35,385 nt of DNA, taken from positions 1 to 35,385 of the IMG/VR virus record IMGVR_UViG_3300042892_002942. One strand, written 5' to 3'. The position numbers and the translations under genes are program-made. This DNA is from a virus. The notes beneath the pieces were generated by a model. That model did no database searches. It saw only the letters and a program-made list of their open reading frames with translations, and was not told where the DNA came from. The number at the start of each line of letters is the position of its first letter. Position 1 is the stretch's first letter. Shown piece after piece: positions 28,507 to 35,385 of the stretch.

Positions 28507-29277
28507 TTAATAATTTGAATATCTGAATAATAATTTACGTAATTTTGTGATACCAAAGTCGATACCAAGACCAACAAGGACGATAATTATTTGTAAGGCA
28601 ATTACCTTTCCGTTATCACCAAGCTTATCACCATTCTTAATTAAGAACCCAAGACCACCAGCAGCTGCTAAGATACTTTCAACTGTAACCAACATCATCC
28701 AAACGATTGCAAGGTTTTGTCTAACTAATTCAAACACATAATCAAAGCGTCCCTTGATAACAACTTCCCAAAGTGTTTCCCAACGATTACAACCAAGTGT
28801 TCTTGCATGGTCGAATTCTTCTTGTGGTATATCCTTAACCATGTTCATAAGTGATGTCGTTAAGAACGTACTCATGAATACAACTAACACCAATACTTGA
28901 AGTGTTCTAGCATCGTTTATAACGATTGAAATATAAAAAGCGATACCAGTTAAAGGTAAGAACCTAAGCTTGCTTATGAACATTCCTATTGGCTTAAAAA
29001 ACGGTATTGCGGTTGAGTATGCTAAGACTAGTGATATAAGGACCGAAAAGAATACTGCTTGAGCACATAACCAAAGGCTACTTGTTAAATGTACAATAAG
29101 TCCCTCGGCCCATAAATCTTTAAAACCATTCAATACTTGTGATGGTGTTGGAAATAAGTGTGTTTGACCAAGACTACAGATAGTCCAGAAACTAATTAAT
29201 AATACTAACCAAGAAACTAAGATGGTTGATTTACCTGTCTTGTTTATTTCTTCTAGAGGCTTAAAAAATTTTTGCAT
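28507..29277 (-). CDS. ABC transporter permease (SsuC/TauC type)
   Basis: A 256-residue membrane permease. TPSQVLNGFKDLW near the N-terminus, five or six hydrophobic helices, and the EAA loop (EEFDHARTLGCNRWETLWEV near 155-175) that docks to the ATPase are visible. The family imports nitrate, taurine, sulfonates or thiamine precursors. Transcribed from its own promoter after the terminator that follows the binding-protein gene. Confidence 0.9.
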   Translation of the reverse strand: MQKFFKPLEEINKTGKSTILVSWLVLLISFWTICSLGQTHLFPTPSQVLNGFKDLWAEGLIVHLTSSLWLCAQAVFFSVLISLVLAYSTAIPFFKPIGMFISKLRFLPLTGIAFYISIVINDARTLQVLVLVVFMSTFLTTSLMNMVKDIPQEEFDHARTLGCNRWETLWEVVIKGRFDYVFELVRQNLAIVWMMLVTVESILAAAGGLGFLIKNGDKLGDNGKVIALQIIIVLVGLGIDFGITKLRKLLFRYSNY

Positions 29278-29300
29278 TTGTTTTAGTTTTAATTGTTTTA

Positions 29301-29331
29301 CAAAGGTAATAAATATTTTTGATATAACCTA
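29301..29331 (-). promoter_or_regulatory. Promoter of the ABC permease operon
   Basis: TACCTTTG at 29301-29308 on the minus strand with a weak -33 (TTAGG, as at 6320). Leader of about 23 bases. Confidence 0.6.
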
Positions 29332-29340
29332 ATAAAATAA

Positions 29341-29373
29341 AAAAAACTCCTAACTAATTGCTAGGAGTTTTTT
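29341..29373 (-). terminator. Rho-independent terminator after the binding-protein gene
   Basis: ACTCCTA/TAGGAGT stem extended by A-T pairs to 12 pairs, loop GCAATTAGT, T-run on both sides; likely bidirectional. Confidence 0.85.
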
Positions 29374-29387
29374 AAGTTGTTTATTTA

Positions 29388-31214
29388 TTAGTTAAGTAAC
29401 TTAATACTTACACGTCTGTTTTTAGCTTTACCAGCAGTTGTGTTGTTATCAGATACTGGCTCGTTAGAACCTTTACCAGTAACCATTTGAAAACGATTTT
29501 CAGCGATACCCATGTTGATTAATGCTTGTTTAACCGATTGTGCACGACCTTCAGATAAAGTTACATTAGATTGTGGATTACCAACGTTGTCAGTATGTCC
29601 GATGATTTCTAACTTAGCTTCCTCTGCTTGGTTTAACAAGTTATAGATTGTTTTCAAATCTTTCTCAGACCCTTGGATATTTGTACTTCCTGTTGCAAAG
29701 TTGATATTCCATTGACCATTAGCCATAACCTTAGTCTTTGTTTCAGCGTATGTAATTTTCTCAGACTTACCAGCATCAACATCAGATATTGATTTCAAGA
29801 AGTATAAGTTAACCGCATCTTCGTAACCAACTACACCATCTTTACAAGTTTCGTTAAATCCGCAAGGGTTTAAGTCAGTCAAGTAACTTGATACTTGGTT
29901 GTATACTGATTTGTATCTGTTATTACCATCAGAGATACCAAAGTATTGCATTGCATCTGCGTAGTTAAATACTCGTGACCCACCGATGTTATAATCTAAA
30001 CCATCCTTGGTACCTTTTTGACCTTTAAATAAATCATACCAGTATTTAGGTGTTTCAAATTTGTAAGTTGCACATACACACTCAGATGCTTTAACAGCCC
30101 ACTCGTCATATAACTTAATTTGATTACAAGCTACATATGTTTGTTTTAACATTGCGATTACATCTTTCTCGTGTAACAAAGCCCACTCTTTAACAACGAT
30201 TAACGAGGTTGCCATTTGATTTACAAAGTCCTTTGTAGAGATTACATCTGTAAAGCCAGTTAAAGCATCAAAAGCCATTTTATCACCAGGTGTCCATGTA
30301 GTTGCACCATCAATCTTGTGGTCAATTGTCTTACCAGTTAATTTACCAGCAACCACTTCTTTCAACGGTACTGTAAAACCTGTTTTTTGTGATTTAATTA
30401 ATTCTTTTACAGAGTTGATATAATCATCATCTTGACTAGACACAAAGTTGATTGCGTTAGCATCATAAGTACTTGGGTCGGGGTTAACATCAATCTTGTT
30501 AGCAAAAGCATAATTAACAGCTACAACCCAGTCACCATCTCCGATTACAGATGATATTACACATCCTTTCATTGTTTGTGGGTTATCTTTCCAAATCTTT
30601 GGCCCGATTAATTTATCTTCACCATAAGATAAACCAATTGCAGCGATGTTTTGTACATGGTATTTATTTTTACCAAACTTCTCGTCTAAAGACTTTTGAG
30701 TTGTTGTGATATAAAATGGTGCACCATCACCCATAATACTTACACCAAACGCTGCTTTATCAGATTTAGGGTAATCAACACCACTTGCAAATTCTTCAAC
30801 AAATTTGACTTGCATGTCACGTAGACCGCCAACCATATCTTGTCTTACGATTTCCAAGTTAATACCAGCAGCTTCCATTAAAGAGCCTTCTGTTGTACGT
30901 GGTCCACCGTTTGCGACAATCATACCAGAGTTACCGTTCCAAGCATACTCAGCGATGATTACTTTTCCTTTGCTTGATACCGCAGATGATTGCTCACTCT
31001 TAGGTAAAGGTAACAAAGCACCTTTTGTTGTGTTGTTCAAGTTGTCAGAGTTTAAATCTAACGCTTGTAATTGCTTCGATGCAGATACAGTTAAACCTGG
31101 TGCAATAAAATATACTGCCGTACAAACTATTGCAATTACTAATGCATAAACTGTGTATTTAGCACCTTTTGTTAATCGGCTCCATAATGAGCCACTTGTT
31201 GGTTGATTTTCCAT
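29388..31214 (-). CDS. ABC substrate-binding protein fused to an OmpA domain
   Basis: A 608-residue protein with three parts. Residues 20-42 (YTVYALVIAIVCTAVYFIAP) form an uncleaved membrane anchor. The middle (about 80-480) is a periplasmic solute-binding domain of the NMT1/SsuA kind (VIIAEYAWNGNSGMIVANGG). The last 110 residues are an OmpA peptidoglycan-binding domain (IIGHTDNVG, LSEGRAQSVKQALINMGI, KAKNRRVSI). The protein would tie the importer to the cell wall and feed the permease encoded at 28507. Such a fusion in phage DNA is unusual; see findings. Confidence 0.9.
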   Translation of the reverse strand: MENQPTSGSLWSRLTKGAKYTVYALVIAIVCTAVYFIAPGLTVSASKQLQALDLNSDNLNNTTKGALLPLPKSEQSSAVSSKGKVIIAEYAWNGNSGMIVANGGPRTTEGSLMEAAGINLEIVRQDMVGGLRDMQVKFVEEFASGVDYPKSDKAAFGVSIMGDGAPFYITTTQKSLDEKFGKNKYHVQNIAAIGLSYGEDKLIGPKIWKDNPQTMKGCVISSVIGDGDWVVAVNYAFANKIDVNPDPSTYDANAINFVSSQDDDYINSVKELIKSQKTGFTVPLKEVVAGKLTGKTIDHKIDGATTWTPGDKMAFDALTGFTDVISTKDFVNQMATSLIVVKEWALLHEKDVIAMLKQTYVACNQIKLYDEWAVKASECVCATYKFETPKYWYDLFKGQKGTKDGLDYNIGGSRVFNYADAMQYFGISDGNNRYKSVYNQVSSYLTDLNPCGFNETCKDGVVGYEDAVNLYFLKSISDVDAGKSEKITYAETKTKVMANGQWNINFATGSTNIQGSEKDLKTIYNLLNQAEEAKLEIIGHTDNVGNPQSNVTLSEGRAQSVKQALINMGIAENRFQMVTGKGSNEPVSDNNTTAGKAKNRRVSIKLLN

Positions 31215-31253
31215 TTTGTTTTTTAGATTAATTATTTAATTTATTTGTTGATA

Positions 31254-31284
31254 CAAAGGTAGTAAATGTTTTTCATACTACCAA
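31254..31284 (-). promoter_or_regulatory. Promoter of the binding-protein gene
   Basis: TTG-N20-TACCTTTG on the minus strand, 39 bases before the ATG. The sequence is nearly the same as at 33190, so the two genes may be co-regulated. Confidence 0.72.
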
Positions 31285-31305
31285 ATTTATTTTCATTTAT
31301 TTTAT

Positions 31306-32442
31306 TTAGAATACTTCAGTGAAACCACCAGAGTTACGTTTGTCTTCAGACGTTAACTTGTATTCTGGGTTAGCATATTGCTTAGCCGTTGGTCTTACAT
31401 CAGCACCAGTTTTGATACGGTCAGCAAGCATATTCAAGTTATCAAACGATTCATCTGAATCAAGTGTGAAGTTAGCTGTTAACGAATCGATATCTTTTAA
31501 GTTACCAGATGTGATTGCAATATCTTGAGAGATAGTTGCTGTGATTACATCCATTGCGTATTCAAATTCCCATCCTTTTGTGAAACCAAGTGCTGATTTA
31601 GCAGCGGTAGTCGCAGCATTAGAACGTTGACCGAAGTCGTAATCTTTCTTAAGCATATCAACAGTAGCATCAAAGTCTTCTAACTTGATAGTCATAGCTG
31701 TTTCAACCATTGATAACTTTTGACCCATTTTCTTCATGATGTTAGCACGAGTACCATACTTACTTACGTATAAGATAGATTGGTTTAACTTGTTAGCTTG
31801 ACGTGTTGCATCAGCAAGAGTTTTTGTGTATTCATTTTGTAAATCAACATAAACATCTTCACCTTTGATGTCTGGCCCTTTTTCAGTTACCATATCGACC
31901 ATTTGTTGTTTAAGACTTACTGCTTTATTTTGAAGCTTCAAGATATCTTTTTCACCTGTCTTAACTTCTTTTTCAGCTAATACTGCTTGAGACTCAAAAT
32001 CATTTTTAAGTGTGATGATACCACCTTTAGCAATACGAAACGTTTGTTGGTTATCCACCATCTTAACACGTTGATTAGCTAACTCAACGAATGGTTGGTG
32101 CTTGATGAACGTCTTGTGTAAGTTTCTAGTGAAGTTACGAAGACCTCTTAAGATTGCTGGTGCTGTGACTACAGCTGCAACACATAAGAATGCTGTTACA
32201 GCAATTGATGCAAAACGACCAACTGCTTGGAATACTGGTGGTAACACGTAAGTCCATGTTAAATAACCAAGAGCACCAAATATAGCTAATTTTACGAACC
32301 AGAATAAGTTCTTTTCGCCTTTACGGAATGTGTCAACCTTTGTTACAATTTCGTTCTTTGAGAAATTCTTTAAGATTGGTAAATCATATACATTATCTTC
32401 TAATGTATTCACTTTTGTTGCTGTTTGAAACTTTGCTTCCAT
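31306..32442 (-). CDS. Membrane-anchored coiled-coil protein, 378 aa
   Basis: An unrecognised protein with two hydrophobic helices near 45-66 and 76-100 (FWFVKLAIFGALGYLTWTYV; ASIAVTAFLCVAAVVTAP), followed by a long helical region (about 120-270) with coiled-coil character. It lies between the coiled-coil gene at 32451 and the ABC binding-protein gene, so it may assemble with the transporter or shape the host inner membrane. Confidence 0.72.
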   Translation of the reverse strand: MEAKFQTATKVNTLEDNVYDLPILKNFSKNEIVTKVDTFRKGEKNLFWFVKLAIFGALGYLTWTYVLPPVFQAVGRFASIAVTAFLCVAAVVTAPAILRGLRNFTRNLHKTFIKHQPFVELANQRVKMVDNQQTFRIAKGGIITLKNDFESQAVLAEKEVKTGEKDILKLQNKAVSLKQQMVDMVTEKGPDIKGEDVYVDLQNEYTKTLADATRQANKLNQSILYVSKYGTRANIMKKMGQKLSMVETAMTIKLEDFDATVDMLKKDYDFGQRSNAATTAAKSALGFTKGWEFEYAMDVITATISQDIAITSGNLKDIDSLTANFTLDSDESFDNLNMLADRIKTGADVRPTAKQYANPEYKLTSEDKRNSGGFTEVF

Positions 32443-32450
32443 TGTTTGTT

Positions 32451-33155
32451 TTATTTTAAATTAATATTAATACCGTTTTTCACTTGTGCAATTGACTGAA
32501 TCAATTGGTTCTTTGCAATGTCGTTAGCTCCAAGCTTGCTATCGATTTCATTTATTTGTGGCTCATACTTAGAACCAACAACTTTAAGCTTGTTTTCTTT
32601 TTCAAGGATTTGAGCTTTAAGACTTTCAAGTTGTTCTTTCATGTAACCCAATTCTTGAACCAATGATTGGTTCTCGATATCTTTTTGTTTTACCAATTCA
32701 GCTTTCTTAGCATTTCCAGCTGCGATAGATTCTTGATAATTCTTTTCGATTTCGCTTTCGTAAAATTGTGCTTGTGAAATAAGGGTTTCTGGCGTTAATG
32801 ATTTATCCATCATCTTACCCATCTTGAAGGCCATAGAGAATGCCATTGCATTATCGACACCAGTTTCTAACACTGTGTGGTAATACTCATAGAAATCAAA
32901 ACCTGGTTGGTTAAGGCTTTCAAAACCTTTTTGATATCGCTCCACAGCTTTAGCTATGTGCTCTGGTGATACTTCACCTGTATTCACTTGAGGTGTGAAT
33001 GTTTTCTTTCCGAACCCAAAAGCACTAAATGTACTTTCAGTTTGTGTTGCCTCTGGAGTTGGGAATTTCGTCTTAGACGTTTCCTTTACTGGTTCAACTT
33101 TTTGCTCCCCATCAGAATTTTCATCCTTTTTGAAGATTAAATCTTTTAATCCCAT
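32451..33155 (-). CDS. Coiled-coil protein, 234 aa
   Basis: The N-terminal 70 residues are low-complexity (EPVKETSKTKFPTPEATQTE) and contain FGFGKKTF; residues 80-130 form a small domain (FESLNQPGFDFYEYYHTVLE); residues 145-225 are a coiled coil (LVQELGYMKEQLESLKAQIL). Unrecognised. First gene of the unit from the promoter near 33190. Confidence 0.7.
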   Translation of the reverse strand: MGLKDLIFKKDENSDGEQKVEPVKETSKTKFPTPEATQTESTFSAFGFGKKTFTPQVNTGEVSPEHIAKAVERYQKGFESLNQPGFDFYEYYHTVLETGVDNAMAFSMAFKMGKMMDKSLTPETLISQAQFYESEIEKNYQESIAAGNAKKAELVKQKDIENQSLVQELGYMKEQLESLKAQILEKENKLKVVGSKYEPQINEIDSKLGANDIAKNQLIQSIAQVKNGININLK

Positions 33156-33189
33156 AGTGTTGTTTTTAGTTTATTACTATTTCTGGATA

Positions 33190-33220
33190 CAAAGGTATGA
33201 AATGTTTTCCGAACTACCAA
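33190..33220 (-). promoter_or_regulatory. Promoter of the coiled-coil/membrane unit
   Basis: TTG-N20-TACCTTTG on the minus strand, 34 bases before the ATG at 33155. It is nearly identical to the one at 31254. Confidence 0.72.
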
Positions 33221-33260
33221 ATTTATTTTCATTTATTTTTAGATGAGATATAAAACAGGG

Positions 33261-33316
33261 ACTCGTGGGAATGAACCTAAGCTCTAGAAGCCTTTCACCC
33301 AATGGGTTACACGAGT
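33261..33316 (-). other. Minimal tRNA-like element (anticodon position reads CUA)
   Basis: ACTCGTG pairs perfectly with CACGAGT (7 pairs) and a TTCATTC loop is flanked by GG/CC as in a shortened T-arm. A stem AAGGC/GCTTA has the loop TTCTAGA, whose anticodon position would read CUA (amber). The D-arm and T-arm are both too short for a normal tRNA (56 bases in all). It may be a decayed tRNA or a tRNA mimic. Confidence 0.35.
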
Positions 33317-33479
33317 TTGCTTTAAGTACTAGCGAAGATTGGTCAATTTATAATTATGACTTCGTTATTAAGGTGTTGCCATCACTTCACGTCATTGTAC
33401 CAGTTGGTTTAGAAGCTGGGTTCTGCCGTAGCCTACTGCCCATCCCTTGTACTTCGGGTAATTACAAATAACTTCTAAG
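33317..33479 (-). other. Structured untranslated region after tRNA-Glu
   Basis: No convincing gene. TTAGAAG pairs with CTTCTAA around a region holding the CCC-GAAGTACAA-GGG hairpin (33444-33458); further on ATGAC pairs with GTCAT. The region reads as folded RNA processed from the tRNA precursor. Confidence 0.4.
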
Positions 33480-33551
33480 TACTCCCAAGGAGAATCGAAC
33501 TCCTATCTACAGCTTGAAAAGCTGTCGTCCTAACCGCTAGACGATGGGAGC
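33480..33551 (-). tRNA. tRNA-Glu (UUC)
   Basis: Acceptor GCTCCCA/TGGGAGT with a G-U pair, D-arm GTC/GAC, anticodon stem ACAGC/GCTGT with loop TTTTCAA (UUC), T-arm around TTCGATT with CTCC, discriminator A. It stands apart from the main tRNA array. Confidence 0.92.
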
Positions 33552-33679
33552 ATGTGAGCCATATCCAATAAGCCTCATGTACCTCTACAGCTTATAACGG
33601 GCTCGATGTTGTTTGGTAATTTTACGTGCATAGTACAATCCACAACCAAGACACTGTTTCCGTATTTTATGACTCGAAC

Positions 33680-33705
33680 AAGTATACGCAATTTCTCACG
33701 TACTT
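33680..33705 (-). other. Hairpin with loop TGAGAAATTG
   Basis: AAGTACG-TGAGAAATTG-CGTATACTT after the 71-residue gene, with a two-base bulge. It has the same ten-base loop as the terminator at 33942-33975. The rest of 33552-33711 holds no gene that I can see, only weak hairpins. Confidence 0.45.
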
Positions 33706-33711
33706 TGTTTA

Positions 33712-33927
33712 TTAATTTAATGATTTTTTGAAGTCTTTACTACAACCTTTGTGTGTTGCATATGCTTCAAATTCTGGATAGAAGTGATGCATGTCATGTG
33801 GTTCACCCTTAGGTATGCTGCCACCGCAATGCTCACAGTGCTTATTGCTTTTAGCTCTAGTCCCAACGCCTCTACATTCATAGTAGTTTTCGCTCTCTAG
33901 ATATTCGTGTTTAGTAATTTTTGACAT
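33712..33927 (-). CDS. Small zinc-binding-like protein, 71 aa
   Basis: MSKITKHEYLESENYYECRG, then CEHCGGSIPKGEPHDMHHFY and THKGC: cysteines and histidines arranged as a single zinc finger, similar to short treble-clef proteins in phages. Function unknown. Lies between two hairpins that share one loop sequence. Confidence 0.7.
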   Translation of the reverse strand: MSKITKHEYLESENYYECRGVGTRAKSNKHCEHCGGSIPKGEPHDMHHFYPEFEAYATHKGCSKDFKKSLN

Positions 33928-33941
33928 GATTTGTTAATTTG

Positions 33942-33975
33942 AAAAAAGCTATGCAATTTCTCACATAACTTTTTT
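33942..33975 (-). terminator. Terminator-like hairpin with loop TGAGAAATTG
   Basis: AAGTTATG-TGAGAAATTG-CATAGCTT followed by TTTT on the minus strand, after the 211-residue gene. One pair is U-G on this strand, so the structure serves minus-strand RNA. Confidence 0.7.
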
Positions 33976-33988
33976 ATTTTGTGATAGA

Positions 33989-34624
33989 TTACTTTCTATC
34001 AGATGTTACGTTGATGTTACCAACTGAACCAGCTTTCGCTCTTTCTACACCAGCAGCTCTTTCAGCTTCTAATTGTAAGAATAATTTAGTTGTTTGTTCT
34101 TCCAAGAATTTGTTTTTTTCTTGTAACACACCAATTTTAGATGCGTTCTCAGCGATAACCGCTTTGTTTTCTGACTCTGCGAAACGCTTGTCATTAGCAT
34201 ACTGAGTTGATAACGTGTTAGTCACGATTGCAACTTGTCTTTTTGTTTCTGCTTCAGCACCAACCTTTGTATCAGTTAATTCTTTAGTCAAAGCTGTTAA
34301 TTCAGCTTTAGCGATTGCTACTTTACCAGCAGATGCTAAGTATTCGTTAACTACTGATTCAGTGTTAGCTTTCATGCTTACTTCTAAATCAACCTTAGCT
34401 TGACGTGCTTTTTCAGCATACTCAGTTTCTAATGCTACGATTTGGTCTTCTTTATTAGCTACTAACAAAGTTAATTCGTCAGATTGTGTTGCTAACTTAC
34501 CAAGAGTTGCTGATGCAGAATTCATTTCTGCTACTACTTTAGAGATTTGTTGTGCTGCTTGACCTAATACTACTTCAGTCGATGCACTTGCTTTTTTTTG
34601 TGGAGTTGTTCCTTTTGTTGCCAT
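33989..34624 (-). CDS. Coiled-coil protein, 211 aa
   Basis: A helical, alanine- and lysine-rich protein with long heptads (ELTLLVANKEDQIVALETEY; LQEKNKFLEEQTTKLFLQLE). The N-terminus is low-complexity and basic (MATKGTTPQKKASASTE). Not recognised; it could be a structural or scaffold protein, or part of the membrane assembly encoded downstream. Confidence 0.7.
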   Translation of the reverse strand: MATKGTTPQKKASASTEVVLGQAAQQISKVVAEMNSASATLGKLATQSDELTLLVANKEDQIVALETEYAEKARQAKVDLEVSMKANTESVVNEYLASAGKVAIAKAELTALTKELTDTKVGAEAETKRQVAIVTNTLSTQYANDKRFAESENKAVIAENASKIGVLQEKNKFLEEQTTKLFLQLEAERAAGVERAKAGSVGNINVTSDRK

Positions 34625-34681
34625 TGTTTTGGATTTTGTTTTTGTTTATTTTATTGTTATTTATTGTTCTTTTTCTTATTA

Positions 34682-34712
34682 CAAATATACTAACATTTAT
34701 ATTATAAGTCAA
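34682..34712 (-). promoter_or_regulatory. Promoter of the 211-residue coiled-coil gene
   Basis: TTG-N20-TATATTTG on the minus strand with a leader of about 57 bases. Confidence 0.7.
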
Positions 34713-34737
34713 GTAAAATTTGATTTATTTTTCACTT

Positions 34738-34796
34738 TAAATGACTGATTATCAATATGTTATAACAATTATAACTATCACATTATCAGTCATTTA
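34738..34796. repeat. Nested inverted repeat
   Basis: An outer repeat TAAATGACTGAT/ATCAGTCATTTA (12 perfect pairs) encloses an inner one, GTTATAA-CAA-TTATAAC (7 pairs). It lies between the 142-residue gene and the next promoter and lacks a T-run. It may be a terminator-like or protein-binding element. Confidence 0.55.
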
Positions 34797-34828
34797 TAAT
34801 GATTAAAAGGAGTCATGAGCCCAGTGTT

Positions 34829-35257
34829 TTATTTCTTTTTAGCTCTTGGTTTAGCAGCACTTCTTACTGGAGTACCTAAGTCAGCAGCTGATAAATAAAC
34901 AGCATTAGACATTTGTGCATCTCTAGCGAATTGTGTTTGGTCTTGAACATATTCGTTGAATTCGTTTTGTTCTAGTGTTACTTCTTCAGCAACATCCCAA
35001 TTAAACATATCGATGATAGCATCATACGCTTCTTTGTTATCAATTGGTGTTGTAAGATTTAAGTAAAGTTTCATGTCACCAGTCTTAGCTTTCTTGGTTA
35101 AGTCAGCTAATTGAGCTAATGCTTCTCTTTTATAAGCTATTACAGCTTTAGCATATGCTTTGATGTGTGCTTCTTTATTCTCTTTAATTTTAGCAATTAA
35201 TTTTGCTTTGTTTACCGTAATCTGACGACTACCATTCATTCGCATGTAATTTCCCAT
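34829..35257 (-). CDS. Hypothetical phage protein, 142 aa
   Basis: A helical protein starting MGNYMRMNGSRQITVNKAKL and including LNLTTPIDNKEAYDAIIDMF, ending in a basic tail (AAKPRAKKK). I recall similar short proteins with this ITVNKAKLIAKIKENKEAH start in other phages, but no function is known to me. Confidence 0.72.
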   Translation of the reverse strand: MGNYMRMNGSRQITVNKAKLIAKIKENKEAHIKAYAKAVIAYKREALAQLADLTKKAKTGDMKLYLNLTTPIDNKEAYDAIIDMFNWDVAEEVTLEQNEFNEYVQDQTQFARDAQMSNAVYLSAADLGTPVRSAAKPRAKKK

Positions 35258-35289
35258 TCTTTTTTTTTATTGTACTCACGTTATTTTGT

Positions 35290-35384
35290 GGAGCATAGAT
35301 GGATTTGAACCCACAAGTATTGCTACTCTGTCACTGGTACTTGAACGTTATTTTCCCATGACATACTTCCATTGTCGCATACCC
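35290..35384 (-). tRNA. Aberrant tRNA-like element with a long variable arm
   Basis: GGGTATG can pair with TATGCTC (three G-U pairs) as acceptor; D-stem GACA/TGTC; a variable arm closed by CAAGTA/TACTTG; T-loop TTCAAAT with a weak stem. No sound anticodon loop with T33 was found, and the element reaches the window edge, so the call is tentative. Confidence 0.35.
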
Positions 35385-35385
35385 A

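Noticed and set aside
34815-34898. Plus-strand frame after AAAAGGAGTC with a good Shine-Dalgarno, MSPVFYFFLALGLAAL and so on.
   Set aside because: It is antisense to the C-terminus of the 142-residue gene, and genes in this window do not use Shine-Dalgarno sites. The hydrophobic look comes from the opposite strand of an alanine/lysine-rich tail.

Overview
The window looks like part of a large (jumbo-type) bacteriophage genome whose host belongs to the Bacteroidota, probably the Flavobacteriia. The DNA is AT-rich and every confident gene lies on the minus strand, often overlapping its neighbour by 1, 4 or 8 bases. Recurrent minus-strand signals read TTG-N19/20-TAnnTTTG, the Bacteroidota -33/-7 promoter type, and Shine-Dalgarno sequences are largely absent. 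One protein (26882-27202) resembles a small flavobacterial host protein. No capsid, tail, terminase or polymerase gene is visible, so this is an auxiliary region.

Layout from left to right. At 1-3490 are a Nudix hydrolase, a tRNA-binding protein, a HAD phosphatase, a CYTH phosphatase and a large metallophosphoesterase. At 3567-6292 a promoter drives a small membrane protein, CoaD-like PPAT, PRPP synthetase, a small unknown protein and a Thg1 family 3'-5' tRNA polymerase. At 6348-7739 are an unknown protein, a SET-domain protein and a sirtuin. At 7799-10518 are a lipoprotein, a 2-oxoglutarate oxygenase, HAD proteins and dCMP deaminase. At 10569-14622 one operon encodes NMNAT-Nudix, a SLOG protein, NAMPT, a small unknown protein, NADAR and a macro-domain protein: a compact NAD+/ADP-ribose module. 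At 14771-18944 are an AAA+ ATPase, a second metallophosphoesterase, an inserted HNH endonuclease beside a gene stub, and a YqeY-like protein. At 18991-21820 are small proteins and a GP88-like protein. At 21862-22162 is an apparent RNase P RNA gene. At 23060-25313 is a tRNA array (Lys x3, Gly x3, Thr, Tyr, Gln, Pro x2, one aberrant) carrying a second HNH endonuclease. At 25424-31214 are a short leader unit, membrane and lipoprotein genes, and a complete ABC importer whose binding protein is fused to an OmpA peptidoglycan-binding domain. At 31306-35385 are coiled-coil and membrane proteins of unknown role, tRNA-Glu and two tRNA-like elements.

Three themes stand out. First, NAD+ salvage plus ADP-ribose handling (Prs, NAMPT, NMNAT, SLOG, NADAR, macro, sirtuin, Nudix) fits rebuilding NAD+ and reversing ADP-ribosylation when host defences attack them. 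Second, there is a tRNA toolkit: tRNAs, RNase P RNA, Thg1, an EMAP-type tRNA-binding protein, a YqeY-like protein and an RNA-repair-type HAD. Third, several operons start with the -7 element only 3-5 bases before the start codon, which predicts leaderless mRNAs. Functions are inferred from motifs read by eye; no database search was run.
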